DNA from: Rhea pennata
Taxonomy: Eukaryota > Chordata > Aves > Rheiformes > Rheidae
Length of the DNA stretch: 64,000 bases
Assembly (NCBI RefSeq): GCF_028389875.1
Contig: NC_084687.1
Span: forward strand, 3,198,157-3,262,156
Reading direction: 5' to 3'
Shown here piece by piece: positions 39,001 through 50,428 of this stretch (positions are counted from its first letter, which is position 1; each line of letters begins with the position of its first letter). A model generated the notes under the pieces. The model did not search any database and was not told where the DNA came from. It saw nothing but the letters and a program-made list of their open reading frames with translations. Both the position numbers and the translations under genes were made by a program.

Positions 39001-40019
39001 AGGCGCCCCACAGCCAGAACTGGCTCTCCCCTTCCCCTGGTTTATGGCATTTTGTGGAGACTCAAAAATCTTTCCTAACCTCAGTTTCTCAAGATGCAGC
39101 AGGATTCCTGAGGCTGCATGACACTGGGCAGAGCAGGGGGTGCTGAGGTGGTGGCTCAGGGCCATGCCAGACCAGGGGCTGAGCCCTCAAGTCTGCCTGG
39201 AGTGCCCCGCGAGGGCTCAGCCCTATGCAGACATCAGCATCCGCAAGAGTCCATACACACAGGCCAAAGTGACACCACAGCTGCCTGCAGGGACGTTGGG
39301 AGGCTGCAGCCTGCATCAGAGCACTTGCTTCACTGCCCTGCAGTGATCCAAGCAAGCCTTTCCCAGCGCTTTTTTTTTTCCCCAAGCTTTTTCCTGTATT
39401 CCGAAAAGAATGAAAATGTCCCCTCTGTCTTTTGCAGCTCCCCACCTAACTTCTGGGAAATCCAGGGATTTCCTGGGAAATGGCATTTCGATCCGTGCCT
39501 TTTCTGCCTTGCCCCACGCCTGGTTATTTAGGGGTTTGTTCACTGGTGTGTTGACAGAGAGAAGCAGCAGAGATATCAGGCAGGAGTTTGCTCTGCAGTT
39601 CCCTGCAGCTGCTGGACAAGAACGGCAAGGGAGGCATGCGGGGCTGGTTCGTGATCCCGCGGGATGACCCCCTCGTGCTGTACATCTATGCGGCCCCCCA
39701 GGTAAGGCCGGCCGCCGCTCCCTCTGCAAGGGGCTGCCCGACGTGCCTGCCCCCAGACTCCCACCCGCTGTCTCCGCTCTCCCGGCAGGATGTCCGAGCT
39801 CACACCTCCATCCCGCTGCTGGGCTACCAGGTGAAGGATCTGTCCCAGAGCGACTCTCGCCACGTCTTCCAGCTGGCGCAGTCCCGGCAGGTCTACACCT
39901 TCGTGGCCGACACGGAGGAGCTGAAGCGGCGCTGGATGAGGGCCATGGAGCGCTCCGCTGCGGGGATCACCCAGCCAGAGGAGGACGAGGACACGGACTC
40001 CTCCGAAGAAGCAGAATGA
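33001..40019 (+). CDS. FGD2: FYVE, RhoGEF and PH domain-containing protein 2
   Basis: FGD2 is a Dbl-family exchange factor for Cdc42 that binds phosphoinositides on early endosomes and membrane ruffles, mainly in antigen-presenting cells. Fifteen coding exons: 33001-33192, 33854-33934, 34441-34589, 34995-35151, 35288-35426, 35990-36048, 36462-36605, 37022-37114, 37447-37526, 37605-37635, 37870-37962, 38247-38372, 38584-38730, 39558-39701, 39789-40019. All introns are GT-AG and phases join to give 621 residues (human 655). DH spans about 68-255, with the conserved [15 protein letters not shown] at 208-222. PH1 is about 285-385. FYVE is about 415-480, with WVRD (417-420), RRHHCR (439-444), RVC (470-472) and eight zinc-binding cysteines (426, 429, 443, 446, 451, 454, 472, 475). 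PH2 is about 505-610, followed by an acidic tail. The frame is open from 32874 to the ATG with no other in-frame Met, so translation could start in an upstream exon; the N-terminus is the least certain part. Confidence 0.97.
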
Positions 40020-40510
40020 GCCCCACAGGCTGTTGCCCACCCCTGGGGCGCTGCTCCAGCAGTGCTGCTGTGTGGGTTGAACCTCCCTGCTCTCCCTCCC
40101 TCGCTGGTTGCCTTTGGACAGATCCCCTGACCGCTCTGCGCTTTGGTTTTCCCTGCTGCAAAAGGGACGAGGCGAAAGTGTGTGTGCCACCGCACGGGCA
40201 ACCCGGATCCCCCATCCCCTCCCTCCTCATGTTCTGCGATGAGTAGCTAGATCCTGGATAGAGACGATGGAGGTACCCGAGCGGGGAGGTGGGGGGAGAG
40301 CCAGGGGATTTGGGGTGCAGGAAGCCTGCACCCCTGCAGCCTGTGAGAGCCTTGCCGGCTGTGCCATGCCACCAGCTGCCGCCCGAGGGCAGCAACACCT
40401 CAATCTTCCTCCAAGCCCGGCTCCGGCGGGGTGTGATGCAGGACACCCAGGTCTGTGAAAGCATCTGTGGAATTGGGGCCTCTGCAATAAATCCCACCTG
40501 CAACCTACCT
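40020..40510 (+). other. FGD2: FGD2 3' UTR with poly(A) signal
   Basis: The first AATAAA after the FGD2 stop is at 40486-40491, followed about 18 bases later by a GT-rich stretch (TGTGTGTGG) suitable for cleavage. The predicted 3' UTR is about 490 bases. Confidence 0.8.
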
Positions 40511-42490
40511 GTGTGTGGACCACGGAGCCTTTATGGTGGGGTTTCTGGAGCGGCCTGCAGTATTGTCACCAGGGGCTGCGCCCTGACTCACCTTCACCAT
40601 AACCAGCCCTGGTCTGGCCCCCTGCCTTGCCCTGGTCCGGCTCTGGGGGCTCTCGTTACAGATGGAGAACGCCCCTCTTCCAGCCCCATCACTGCTCCTG
40701 GCCTCCACCCACTGCTGCATCACATGGAGCGGGGGTAACCCTTAAACAGGGACACCCCCGGGCTGCGTCCCTGTGCCAGGCTGTGCTCCTGCCCTGCAGC
40801 CCAGTCCCAGACTCTCCCCCGAGCCCCCATCCTGCCCACAAGTACGCTTCACCCTTACACCTCTCTCAGTCACCCGTTTCGGGGAGAGGTGCGTGGGGAG
40901 AGGTGCTCTGGGCCAAGGTTGAGTCCAAGGTGCCACGGCTGGGCTGCCACGCGTGGTACCACCATGCTGGACCTGGACAGCGATGCTGGGGAGACCTGGG
41001 GTTCCTCCTCTACATCACTGGCCTAGTGAACACCTCTGGTCCTTCCCCCCCACACACTGCAGCTCCAGGCTTCTCCATCCGTGTCCTCTGCAGCTCCCCA
41101 GAAATGTTGCCTGGGCAAAAAGTGCCACTTCTGAGCCTGCCAGAGGCTCGAATGGCGATGTGAGGATGCTCCAGGAGTCTGGGAGGGCTGGTATCAAGGA
41201 GGGAGAGGAGCTCAGATGTCGGGGAAGAGCCCTGCCACGGCGTTTGCCCCATGGAGCACCTTCCAGAAGCAAATAGTTGGGGGGGGGGGTTTCCAGAGAC
41301 GCCTTTATCCCCCCCCCCCAAGATACCACCACCCACCAGCAGCACATGCAGGGGAAACCCCAGCACCCTGGAAAAGCTGCCGTGCCCGGCGAGAGCAAGG
41401 TGCTGCTGGAGGGGGAAAGAGTGGCGGCGAGGGGGAAGCCCGCAGGGCTGGAACATCTGCGTGGCGGCCTTCCGGCGCGGCGCGGCGCGGCGCGCGGGGC
41501 GGAGAGCAACGAGAGGAGCCCCGAGCGCCGAGCCGCCGCCAGCCCCCGGCTCGCGAACGGGCCTAAGAATAGATTTCCTGTTTACCGAGCCAGAAATTGC
41601 TTCTGGGGCAGAGGGCACCTTGGGCGCTATTTTTAGCAGCTTTTGCCCACTCCGTTCCCGGTGCTTTGCGCCCGCGAGCACTTCCAGCTCGCCCCGAGCC
41701 GGGCAAGGACGTCGCCGGCCGGCTTCGGGGCGCGCGCGCCGGGGCAAAGGAGAGAGGCTGCGCCGGCGTGGAGAGGACGGCGAAGGGCTGCGTGGGGTAA
41801 TTGCTTGCAGGTGTCCCCCGAACAGGCTCTCTGGATGTCCTACCTCGCCTGGCACTGTGTGTCCCCTGCAGAGTTTTTTTATTCCCCAGGAAAAGGAAGG
41901 TTTGGCAGCCAAGATGTAGCAAAAGCACCGTTTTTGCAAATGCATGGGTTTGGGGAAAAATGAGGGTCTGGCTTGCACCCGCACCCTTCGCACCCGGCCC
42001 AGCCGCCTCGAGCAGGGAAAGGGCTCCCCTTGCCCTGGGCACCCGGGATGGGGCGGGAGCCGCTCGGCGGTGCCGCCCGCCCGCGGCCCCCGCGGAGCCC
42101 TTTGGCCTCTCGCCTCCCGGCGCAGCAGGCGAAACCCCGCGGAGAAGTCCCGCGGTTTCCTATTCTCGAGAATGAGGAAGGCCCGGAGGCCATTTACTGG
42201 AATTCCCCCTCGCCGCGGCCCTCCCCCGGGCCTTTTCTTGTAAGCACTGACCAAAATACGTTGTGAAAGCTGCACGCTGCCGCAGCTACGCCGGGCCGGG
42301 GCCGGGCCGCCGTCATTGAGAAAACCCGCGCGGCGGCAAAGGGGCGAAGGCGCTGGGCTCTCCGCAGGATTCGGCCCCAGCCCCGGTGGGGCACGGGATC
42401 CCGGTCTGCCCCGAGCACAGGGACGCCCAAAGGTGCCAGGGCCCAGAGGTGGGCGATGCAAACGTGGCCGGTGGGCAGGAAATGCAGCTT
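40511..42490. other. GC-rich intergenic DNA
   Basis: No gene is recognised. CpG density rises strongly after about 41.4 kb and stays high through most of the interval to PIM1. G and C homopolymers occur at about 41280 and 41312. The long minus-strand open frames here only reflect a lack of stop codons in GC-rich DNA. Confidence 0.55.
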
Positions 42491-42495
42491 ACGGT

Positions 42496-44378
42496 AGTGC
42501 GGTGCCCCCAATGCACCCCGCTGTGGGGGCCGTGCGGGGCGGTGCCCCCAAGGCACCCCGCTGCGGGGGCCGTGCGGGGCGGTGCCCCCATTGCACCCCG
42601 CTGCGGGGGCCGTGCGGGGCGGTGCCCCCATTGCACCCCGCTGCGGGGCCCGTGCGGGGTGGTGCCCCCAATGCACCCCGCTGCGGGGGCCGTGCGGGGC
42701 GGTGCCCCCAATGCACCCCGCTGCAGGGGCCGTGCGGCGCGGTGCCCCCATTGCACCCCGCTGCGGGGGCCGTGCGGGGCGGTGCCCCCATTGCACCCCT
42801 CTGCGGGGCCCGTGCGGGGCGGTGCCCCCATTGCACCCCTCTGCGGGGCCCGTGCGGGGTGGTGCCCCCATTGCACCCCTCTGCGGGGGCCGTGTGGCGC
42901 GGTGCCCCCATTGCACCCCGCTGCGGGGCCCGTGCGGGGCGGTGCCCCCAAGGCACCCCGCTGCGGGGGCCGTGCGGGGCGGTGCCCCCAAGGCACCCCG
43001 CTGCGGGGGCCATGCGGGGCGGTGCCCCCAATGCACCCCGCTGTGGGGGCCGTGCGGGGCAGTGCCGCCAAGGCACCCCACTGTGGGGGCCGTGCGGGGC
43101 GGTGCCCCCATTGCACCCCGCTGCGGGGCCGTGCGGGGCGGTGCCCCCAATGCACCCCGCTGCGGGGCCGTGCGGGGCGGTGCCCCCATTGCACCCCGCT
43201 GCGGGGGCCGTGCGGGGCGGTGCCCCCAATGCACCCCGCTGCGGGGGCCGTGCGGGGCGGTGCCCCCAATGCACCCCGCTGCGGGGCCGTGCGGGGCGGT
43301 GCCCCCATTGCACCCCGCTGCGGGGGCCCGTGCGGGGCGGTGCCCCCATTGCACCCCGCTGCGGGGCCGTGCGGGGCGGTGCCCCCATTGCACCCCTCTG
43401 CGGGGGCCGTGCGGCGCGGTGCCCCCATTGCACCCCGCTGCGGGGCCGTGCGGGGCGGTGCCCCCATTGCACCCCGCTGCGGGGCCCGTGCGGGGCGGTG
43501 CCCCCAATGCACCCCGCTGCGGGGGCCGTGCGGCGCGGTGCCCCCAATGCACCCCGCTGCGGGGCCGTGCGGGGCGGTGCCCCCATTGCACCCCGCTGCG
43601 GGGGCCGTGCGGCGCGGTGCCCCCATTGCACCCCGCTGCGGGGCCGTGCGGGGCGGTGCCCCCATTGCACCCCGCTGCGGGGCCGTGCGGGGCGGTGCCC
43701 CCAATGCACCCCGCTGCGGGGCCGTGCGGGGCGGTGCCCCCATTGCACCCCGCTGCGGGGGCCGTGCGGCGCGGTGCCCCCATTGCACCCCGCTGTGGGG
43801 CCGTGCGGGGCGGTGCCCCCATTGCACCCCGCTGCGGGGCCGTGCGGGGCGGTGCCCCCATTGCACCCCTCTGCGGGGCCCGTGCGGGGCGGTGCCCCCA
43901 TTGCACCCCTCTGCGGGGGCCGTGTGGCGCGGTGCCCCCATTGCACCCCGCTGCGGGGCCCGTGCGGGGCGGTGCCCCCATTGCACCCCGCTGCGGGGGC
44001 CGTGCGGGGCGGTGCCCCCATTGCACCCCGCTGCGGGGCCGTGCGGGGCGGTGCCCCCATTGCACCCCGCTGCGGGGCCGTGCGGGGCGGTGCCCCCATT
44101 GCACCCCTCTGCGGGGCCCGTGCGGGGCGGTGCCCCCAATGCACCCCTCTGCGGGGGCCGTGCGGCGCGGTGCCCCCATTGCACCCCGCTGCGGGGCCCG
44201 TGCGGGGCGGTGCCCCCATTGCACCCCACTGCGGGGCCGTGCGGCGCGGTGCCCCCATTGCACCCCACTGCGGGGGCCCGTGCGGGGCGGTGCCCCCATT
44301 GCACCCCGCTGCGGGGCCGTGCGGGGCGGTGCCCCCATTGCACCCCACTGCGGGGGCCGTGCGGCGCGGTGCCCCCCT
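42496..44378. repeat. Minisatellite, about 48 x 40-bp units
   Basis: Continuous head-to-tail array of a 39-40 bp unit, core GGTGCCCCCATTGCACCCCG followed by CTGCGGGGGCCGTGCGGGGC. Units are exactly 40 bp on the left; 39-bp units (one G lost) mix in after about 43100. The main variants are ATTG/AATG/AAGG, GCGGGG/GCGGCG and CCCCG/CCCCT. The unit has no stop in most frames on either strand, which produces open frames of 600-720 codons that should not be annotated as genes. The G runs could form G-quadruplexes. Confidence 0.97.
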
Positions 44379-44394
44379 GCAGCCTGCTGCGGGT

Positions 44395-44610
44395 TGGGGG
44401 CTCTTGCTCCATAGGGTCCAGCTCTATAGGGGGGCTCCCTACCACAGAGGGTCGCCCTACAGGGACTGCGCTCTATAGGGACTGTGCTCTATAGGGACTG
44501 CACCCTATAGGGGCGGCTTTCTCTCAGCTCCGCGCTCTACGCGTGACTGCTATAGGGGATGGGGCTTCTTGCTCTATAGGGGCTGGTCTCTCGGGGCTGC
44601 GTTTCTAGGG
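44395..44610. repeat. Short TATAGGGG-type tandem repeat
   Basis: Adjoining the minisatellite is a run of imperfect copies of CTCTATAGGGACTG and CTATAGGGG (about seven cores). It resembles the degenerate repeat in MTCH1 intron 1. Confidence 0.75.
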
Positions 44611-45967
44611 GCAGCAGCTCACGCTGGAGGGGGCATCCCTGGGGGGGGGGCACCTTCCCCCTCCGCTTTCTGGCCCCCGCGAGCCCCCGCGATCCACAGG
44701 GGTTTCCCGGCGGCTCCGCGAGCGCCGGTGCTGGGCCGGGGCCGGGGCCGGGAGGGGGGGACAGGCAGGAGCGGGGATTATTTCATTTTCCTTTCCTGCC
44801 TCCATCCAGGGATCTGTGGGACGTGCCGGCCGCCGCCGCCGCCGCGGGGACGTGACTCCGCGCCGCCGCTCTGCCGCCGGGACATGACCAGACTGCCAAG
44901 CGCGGGGAGGAAGCCGCACGGCATCTCGTGCACCCCGGGGCTCTCGTCCTGTTTATAGCCTCTCCCAGCCGGGTGCTTTGGGTGCCCCGGTGCCCCCCTC
45001 CATCCCTCCCCCCCTCCCCGAGCCGGGAGCCCCACGGAGCGCCGGGAAAGCCCTGCTGCCGGCACCGGCGCTGCGGGGGGGATTCCCTCTCTCCCGGAGC
45101 GGAGGCTTCCCCGTGTCGCGGCTCATTTGGGGTTGCTCTTCGAGCGCCTCCGGGGTGTTTTTATTAACGCTAACGGTGGGGATGGCTGAGGAATGGGGCC
45201 CGGCGCAGGCAAAGCCTCCCGGCGCTGCCCAGCCCCGCGGCTGAGGCCTGGCACGCTCATGTCATGCGCGGCGGCCGGGCGCTGCCGGGGCCCTGCGTCA
45301 CGCGCAGGGGCCACTCCAGACCGGGAAGCGGCTCAGAGCTGAGCACTGGGCAACTCATCACACCTCCGGCAGGGCCAGGACCCCCCCCCACCAGACCCCC
45401 GCCCGGCCGCAGCTGCCCGTGTCAGCGCTGATTGAAAGCCCTGCCTGGCTGGCGAGCTCGTTAATTAAGAAATACATTTGATTAGCAGCACCCCAGCTGT
45501 GCCTCAGCTCACAATCCCGCGAGAAACGAGAGCCGGACGGGGCACCCAGCACCCAGGGCGCCCAGCACCCGGGGCGCCGTCCCGCTCCCGGTGGGAATTT
45601 CCCCTCCGCCACGTCGTGCCGCGGTGCTAGAAATAGCACCAACAACCCCCCCTCCGCCGGCGCGAGCTTTCCAGGAACGGATCCGCAACCGGTGGGGAAA
45701 GCCGTGTCTGTCCGTCCAGCCGTCCAGCCGTGCTCCCGTTGGTGCAAGGGGAAACTGAGGCACGGCCTCGCGCCCCTGCGCTCGCCCGCTGCACAGCGGC
45801 CGGCTGCCAGGCAGCTGTGGAATTTGCTCCTGAAGAAGCCGGCACGTAAAGGAGCCCTTATGTATATTTATAGGCGCCGTCCTGCCAGCTGGAATCTAAT
45901 AGGGGAGAAAATAAGCTGTGAAAGTGCCCGGCGCGGGAGGGCGGTGCGGAGCAGCTCGCGTGGCGCG
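44611..45967. other. GC-rich intergenic DNA with one AT-rich, possibly conserved patch
   Basis: No gene is recognised. A patch at about 45425-45505 differs from the GC-rich surroundings and packs homeodomain-like (TTAATTAA, GATTAGC) and E-box (CAGCTG) motifs, as non-coding enhancers often do. Conservation cannot be tested from one sequence. Confidence 0.45.
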
Positions 45968-46245
45968 GTGTGCCCAGCCCTGCATCCCGGGGTGCCCAGC
46001 CCTGGTCCTGGAGTCCTGGATTGCACCCTGGGGTGCCGGTAATGCACGCCAAGGCGCCCAGCCCTGGTCCCAGGTGCTCAGCTCTGCATCCCGGGGTGCC
46101 CAGCCCTGGTCCTGGAGTCCTGGATTGCACCCTGGGGTGCCAGTAATGCACGCCAAGGCGCCCAGCCCTGGTCCCAGGTGCTCAGCTCTGCATCCCGGGG
46201 TGCCCAGCCCTGGTGCTGGATGCCTAGATTGCACCCTGGGGTGCC
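45968..46245. repeat. 104-bp tandem repeat, about 2.7 copies
   Basis: Matching positions, for example TCCTGGAGTCCTGGATTGCA, recur at a spacing of 104 bp (ends 46020, 46124 and, diverged, about 46228). The first two copies are almost identical, so the duplication is recent. Inside the unit are shorter GGTGCCCAGCCCTG sub-repeats. Confidence 0.9.
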
Positions 46246-47525
46246 CAGCCCTGCACCCTGAGGTGGCCGGGTGCCACGAAGTCCCTAGCGGGTGCTCTGC
46301 AGGTCCTGCAGCCTGCGGTGGCCTTTGGGGGGCTGGCAGCCGTGGGGGGCTGCGGGCGCCAGCACGGGCGGAAGCCGATGCCGGCACCGGGCTGCGGGGA
46401 GATGCCGGAGGCGAGGGCCGACAGGCGCCCCGACGCCGCGGAGCGGGTGTCACCTCTCCCGACCCACCTTAGAGAAAAATCCTCTTTCCCTTGGCAAAGG
46501 CTCTTCCCCGGCCGCGGCGATGAGGCCAAGCCCCGTCCAAATCCTCCCCGGAGCAAGGGCCGCGTGGGGACTCCGTCCTGCCCACCCTTCGGATCGCTCC
46601 TCCGGGCCGGGCACGCTGCCCCGGTCCCCCGGCCTGGGGGCGGCAAGCAGGCGCCCGGCGCGCTAGCCCGGCGCGGCGCTGCGAGCTGGCTCCGGCAGCC
46701 CGGCACGCGGGTGCGGCGCGGGTGCGGCGAGGGGGTGCAAGGGCTGAACGCCCCCGGGGTGGTGGTGGTGGGGGGACACCCCAGCGGCTGGATTTCCCCG
46801 CAGCCTCCGCAGCCGGCGCTGGGAGGAGGGAGCGGGAGCGGGAGGGAGCGAGGCCGATTAGAAATGCAGACAGCGCCGCGCCGCTGGTGTCTCCGTGTCT
46901 AGAGAGAGGGAGAGACGCGGCGGCCCGGGCGCACGGCGGCGAGCCGGGGGCACGCGGGGCGCTCGGCGAGAGCAGGGGCCGCGGGGCGCCGGCCCTCGGG
47001 GGCAAGCAGGCCGTCGAGGCACCCGGCCGACCCGGGGGGGAGCTCTCGTCCTCCCCGGGAAGCGGGGGGGCAGAGGGGTGCGGGGACGGGGCGCTTCGCC
47101 CCGCGGCCCCTCGCCTCCCTCCCGAGCGCTCGCTGCCGCCGATTCCTTGCGGCTGGATAAAAATAACTCCGGGAGCCGCCGCTGCACAGGAGCCGGCAGC
47201 GACGGATATAAATAGCCCCGGGGGGCGGCTCGCGCTGCACCCGCCCGCCGCGCTCCGGCCCTTCCCGGCTCCGGGCTGCGCGCGCGGCCGCGCCGTCGTG
47301 TCGCCCCGGAGGGCCGAGCCTGCGGCCCCCGCCACGCCGCCCGGCCGCGCGGGGAAACTGAGGCACGGGCAGGAGCAGGCGGCTTTGCTGGGGGCGAGGG
47401 ATGGAGCCCGGCCCCGCCGCAAGGGAGACGGGAGCAGCTCTGCGGGGTGGCAGCGGAGCTGCGTGGGGAGGGGGGTGACAAAGCCCTGGGCTGATGCCAG
47501 GCTTTTAAATCACATCCCTAAGCAG
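46246..47525. other. GC-rich intergenic DNA containing a TATA-like site
   Basis: CpG-dense and without a recognised exon. Long open frames run on both strands but have skewed, low-information composition (Arg/Pro/Ala/Gly-rich). Confidence 0.5.
47207..47214 (+). promoter_or_regulatory. Candidate TATA box
   Basis: TATAAATA lies in CpG-dense DNA and is followed at once by a C/G-rich stretch with a GGGCGGC box, a layout like that of a TATA promoter. No downstream coding exon is recognised before the 19-bp minisatellite, so any product would be non-coding or a distant PIM1 5' exon. This may be chance. Confidence 0.3.
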
Positions 47526-47529
47526 TAAC

Positions 47530-48310
47530 TCCATCCCTCTGCACCAGATCCATCCCTCTGCACCGGATCCATCCCTCTGCACCAGATCCATCCCTCTGCA
47601 CCGGATCCATCCCTGTGCACCAGATCCATCCCTCTGCATTGGATCCATCCCTCTGCACTGGATCCATCCCCCTGCACTGGATCCATCCCTCTGCACTGGA
47701 TCCATCCCTCTGCATTGGATCTGTCCCCCTGCACTGGATCCATCCCTTTGCATTGGGTCCATCCCTCTGCATTGGGTTCATCCCTCTGCACCAGATCCAT
47801 CCTTCTGCACTGGATCTGGCCCCCTGCACTGGATCCATCCCTCTGCATTGGGTCCATCCCTCTGCAACAGATCCATCCCTCTGCACTGGATCCATCCTTC
47901 TGCATTGGGTCCATCCCTCTGCACTGGATCCATCCCTCTGCATCAGTTCCATCCCTCTGCACCGGATCCATCCCTCTGCACCAGATCCATCCTTCTGCAT
48001 TGGGTCCATCCCTCTGCACCGGATCCGTCCTTCTGCACCGGATCCGTCCCTCTGCACCAGATCCATCCTTCTGCATTGGGTCCATCCCTCTGCACCGGAT
48101 CCATCCCTCTGCACCAGATCCATCCTTCTGCATTGGGTCCATCCCTCTGCACCGGATCCATCCCTCTGCACTGGATCCGTCCCTCTGCATCAGACCTGCC
48201 TCTTTGCATTGACTCTGTCTCTGCATCAAACATCCCTTTGTATCAGGGCCGTCCCTCCGCAGTAGGGTTTTCCCTCTGCCTCGGCTCCGTCCCTCCGCCT
48301 CGGCTCCAGC
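47530..48310. repeat. Minisatellite, about 37 x 19-bp units
   Basis: Tandem 19-bp unit GATCCATCCCTCTGCACCG with frequent CACCA, CATTG and CACTG variants. It is regular from 47530 to about 48185 and decays into CCCTCCGCCTCGGCTCCGT-type copies up to 48310. Because 3 x 19 bp = 19 codons, the array produces artificial 19-residue protein repeats on both strands. Confidence 0.96.
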
Positions 48311-49982
48311 CGCAGAGCAGGGCAAAGCACCTCGCCGGGAGGGGAGCAGCTCGGGGGGCCCCTCGCGAGCCCCGTTCGCCCCAGGCAGGACCGGGGGGGG
48401 GGGGCGGGGGCGGGCAGGAGCGCTGGGGGCCGGGCCGCGGGCTCGCCGCCGTCCCCCCCCCCCCCCCCGGTGCCTTCCCGCTCTCGCTGGCTGCCTGCGA
48501 GCGCCCGGCTCTGCGTCCCAGCCCAGCCGGCGGAGCTGCCAGCAGCGCGGGGCAAACGGGGACACGGCGGGCGGAGCGGGAGCGCCTGGTTTCCGGGCAC
48601 AGTCCTTTCTCCTTCAAGCTCCAGCTAAATCCCTAGGACCGGGCGGGGGAAACCCACCCGGGCCTGATGCCCGCGGCGAGGTGCGTCTCCAGCCAGGTCC
48701 CCCGAGCCCTGCGCCGGGGGTGGGGGGAACTGGTGCAAACTGGAGTTTAACGGGGGCCGGAGCCACCGGCGCATGCGGGCAGCGGGGGCTTCTCGGGCGG
48801 CGCCGCCGGCCTCCGCCACAAGTCGCAGAAGGTCCTTGGACCTCGTGAGCAGCTGGTGTGAAGCTGTAATTACCTTAATTAGCTCGGGGATTGCATTCCC
48901 TCCCCGGGCTCGTTCCGTTTCTACAGTAACGAAGCGGCGGCGAGGTGCGCGGCCCCGCGGGAGCGAGCCAGCAGCCGCCCGGGGGCTCGAGCCCGCGGCG
49001 AAGCCGGGCGCCCCCCAAACCCTCCACCCCCACCACCCCCGGCCAAAACGGGTGCCCCGGCTGCTTCCTGCCGTCCCGGCGGGGCCGGATGCCAAGAGGC
49101 ACCTTTAGGAGCGCCCGGGCCCGTCGCTCGCTCCCAGGATCCGCCGTAACCCAATATCCCCCCCCCCCCCCCGCCGCCCCCTTCCTGCTGCTGCAGCCGT
49201 TCGGGAGGAAGCCGTAAAAGCTTCTGGAAATGGGTATTAATCCGCATGGGGGCAATGAAAGGGGAAGCGGAGCTCCCGGGCCGAGCGGCATCCTCCGCGG
49301 AGCAGCGGCGCGGCGCTCCGGCAGCCGGCCCCACGCTCACGGGGAAAGGCCGCGGCGGTGGCGTAAAAATGCCCCCGGTGCAGGGAGGGGAGGGGGCTTT
49401 TCACTCCCCCCCCCCCCACACACACCCATTGCAAAAAAAGCAGGTTGCAACGTCGGCGTGCTGCGACGCGGCTCATCCCCTCGGACCAGCCGCGTCCCCT
49501 CGCAAACGCAGCGTCCTGCCGCGGCCCGGGGGGGGGGTTGGGGGGACAGGGGGGGACCCCCATTTCGAGGCGGGTTTCTCGCAGGCCGAGGCCAATTCTG
49601 CTGACCGGCCGCTTTTTAAAAATACCTCTTGCTTTTGTGAGCAGGTCAGGGCCGCTCCGGATTGAAGGATCGCGGCTGCCCGGCCCATCGCCGGGATGCT
49701 CCAGCAGCGGCCGCATCCCCTGCATCCCGCCCCCCCCCTTCCTCCCCCTGGTGCCATCGTGCTCCCTCCTCTTCCTCGGCACCTGGCTGCCACCGAGGCG
49801 AACCTTAAAGCTGTCGCCCTTGCGGTGTGGGTGTATGCGGGTGCCCCCCGCTCCCGGCGTGGGGGTGGAAGGTGCTGGCACGAGGTGGCGCTGGGCTTGG
49901 CAAACCCCATCTGCAGGCAGGGCAGAAAAAGGGGCAGATTGAGGCGCGTTTCATGCCGGAGCGGAGGGAGGGATGGAAATGC

Positions 49983-50030
49983 CGGTGCGTTTTGCACTGG
50001 TGCGTTTTGCACCGGTGCGTTTTCAGGTGC
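49983..50030. repeat. Short triplicated 16-bp repeat
   Basis: Three near-identical consecutive copies of GGTGCGTTTTGCACT, differing by one or two bases. Confidence 0.8.
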
Positions 50031-50403
50031 GGGCTCCAGGAGGGGATCATATGGAGCAGGGGGGCTCCAGGGAAAACCCCGTTGGGGGAGGGAAAAAAAA
50101 CAGCTCAGAAAAGGGGTGGGATGCAGCAGGAGACAAAAAGCTGCAACAGGAGGAAAAAAAGAAAGAAGAAAAAAAGCGCAACCGGAGAAGGAAAAGCGTT
50201 TACTGCCCAGCGAACCGGTGCTGGTTGCAAGCGCCCAGCGCAGGCACCGCCTCCGTGCATCCAGCGATGCTCACGGCGGGACCGACAGCTCTGCCGACAC
50301 GAACGAACCCAAACCACCCGCGTCCGGAGGCCGGGCCGGCTCGCTGGGGAGCAGGGGGGATGACTCGGCCCCCTGTTGCATCAGGAGGAAAAATAAAGGC
50401 AGC

Positions 50404-50428
50404 AAAAATAAATAAATAAATAAATAAG
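50404..50428. repeat. (AAAT)n microsatellite
   Basis: About six tandem AAAT units in a purine-rich tract. Confidence 0.9.

Noticed and set aside
33001-40019. FGD1, FGD3 or FGD4 instead of FGD2
   Set aside because: The sequence follows human FGD2 exon by exon (for example [37 protein letters not shown]). The protein is short like FGD2, and the MTCH1 neighbour agrees.
42496-44378. Array considered as a CRISPR-like or satellite centromeric repeat
   Set aside because: Units are contiguous with no unique spacers, the context is vertebrate, and the array is only 1.9 kb between ordinary genes.
42194-44494. Five overlapping open frames of 600-720 codons on both strands (PHGP/GGTAP-type repeats)
   Set aside because: They arise from a 39-40 bp minisatellite unit that lacks stops. 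The unit length is not a multiple of three and 39- and 40-bp units mix, so no single frame is preserved, and both strands are open at once. There is no start, splice or domain evidence.
47510-48636. Open frames with 19-residue repeats (RDGSGAEGW and LCTGSIPLH types)
   Set aside because: The 19-bp tandem unit read in three frames gives a 19-residue period by arithmetic. Equivalent frames exist on both strands.
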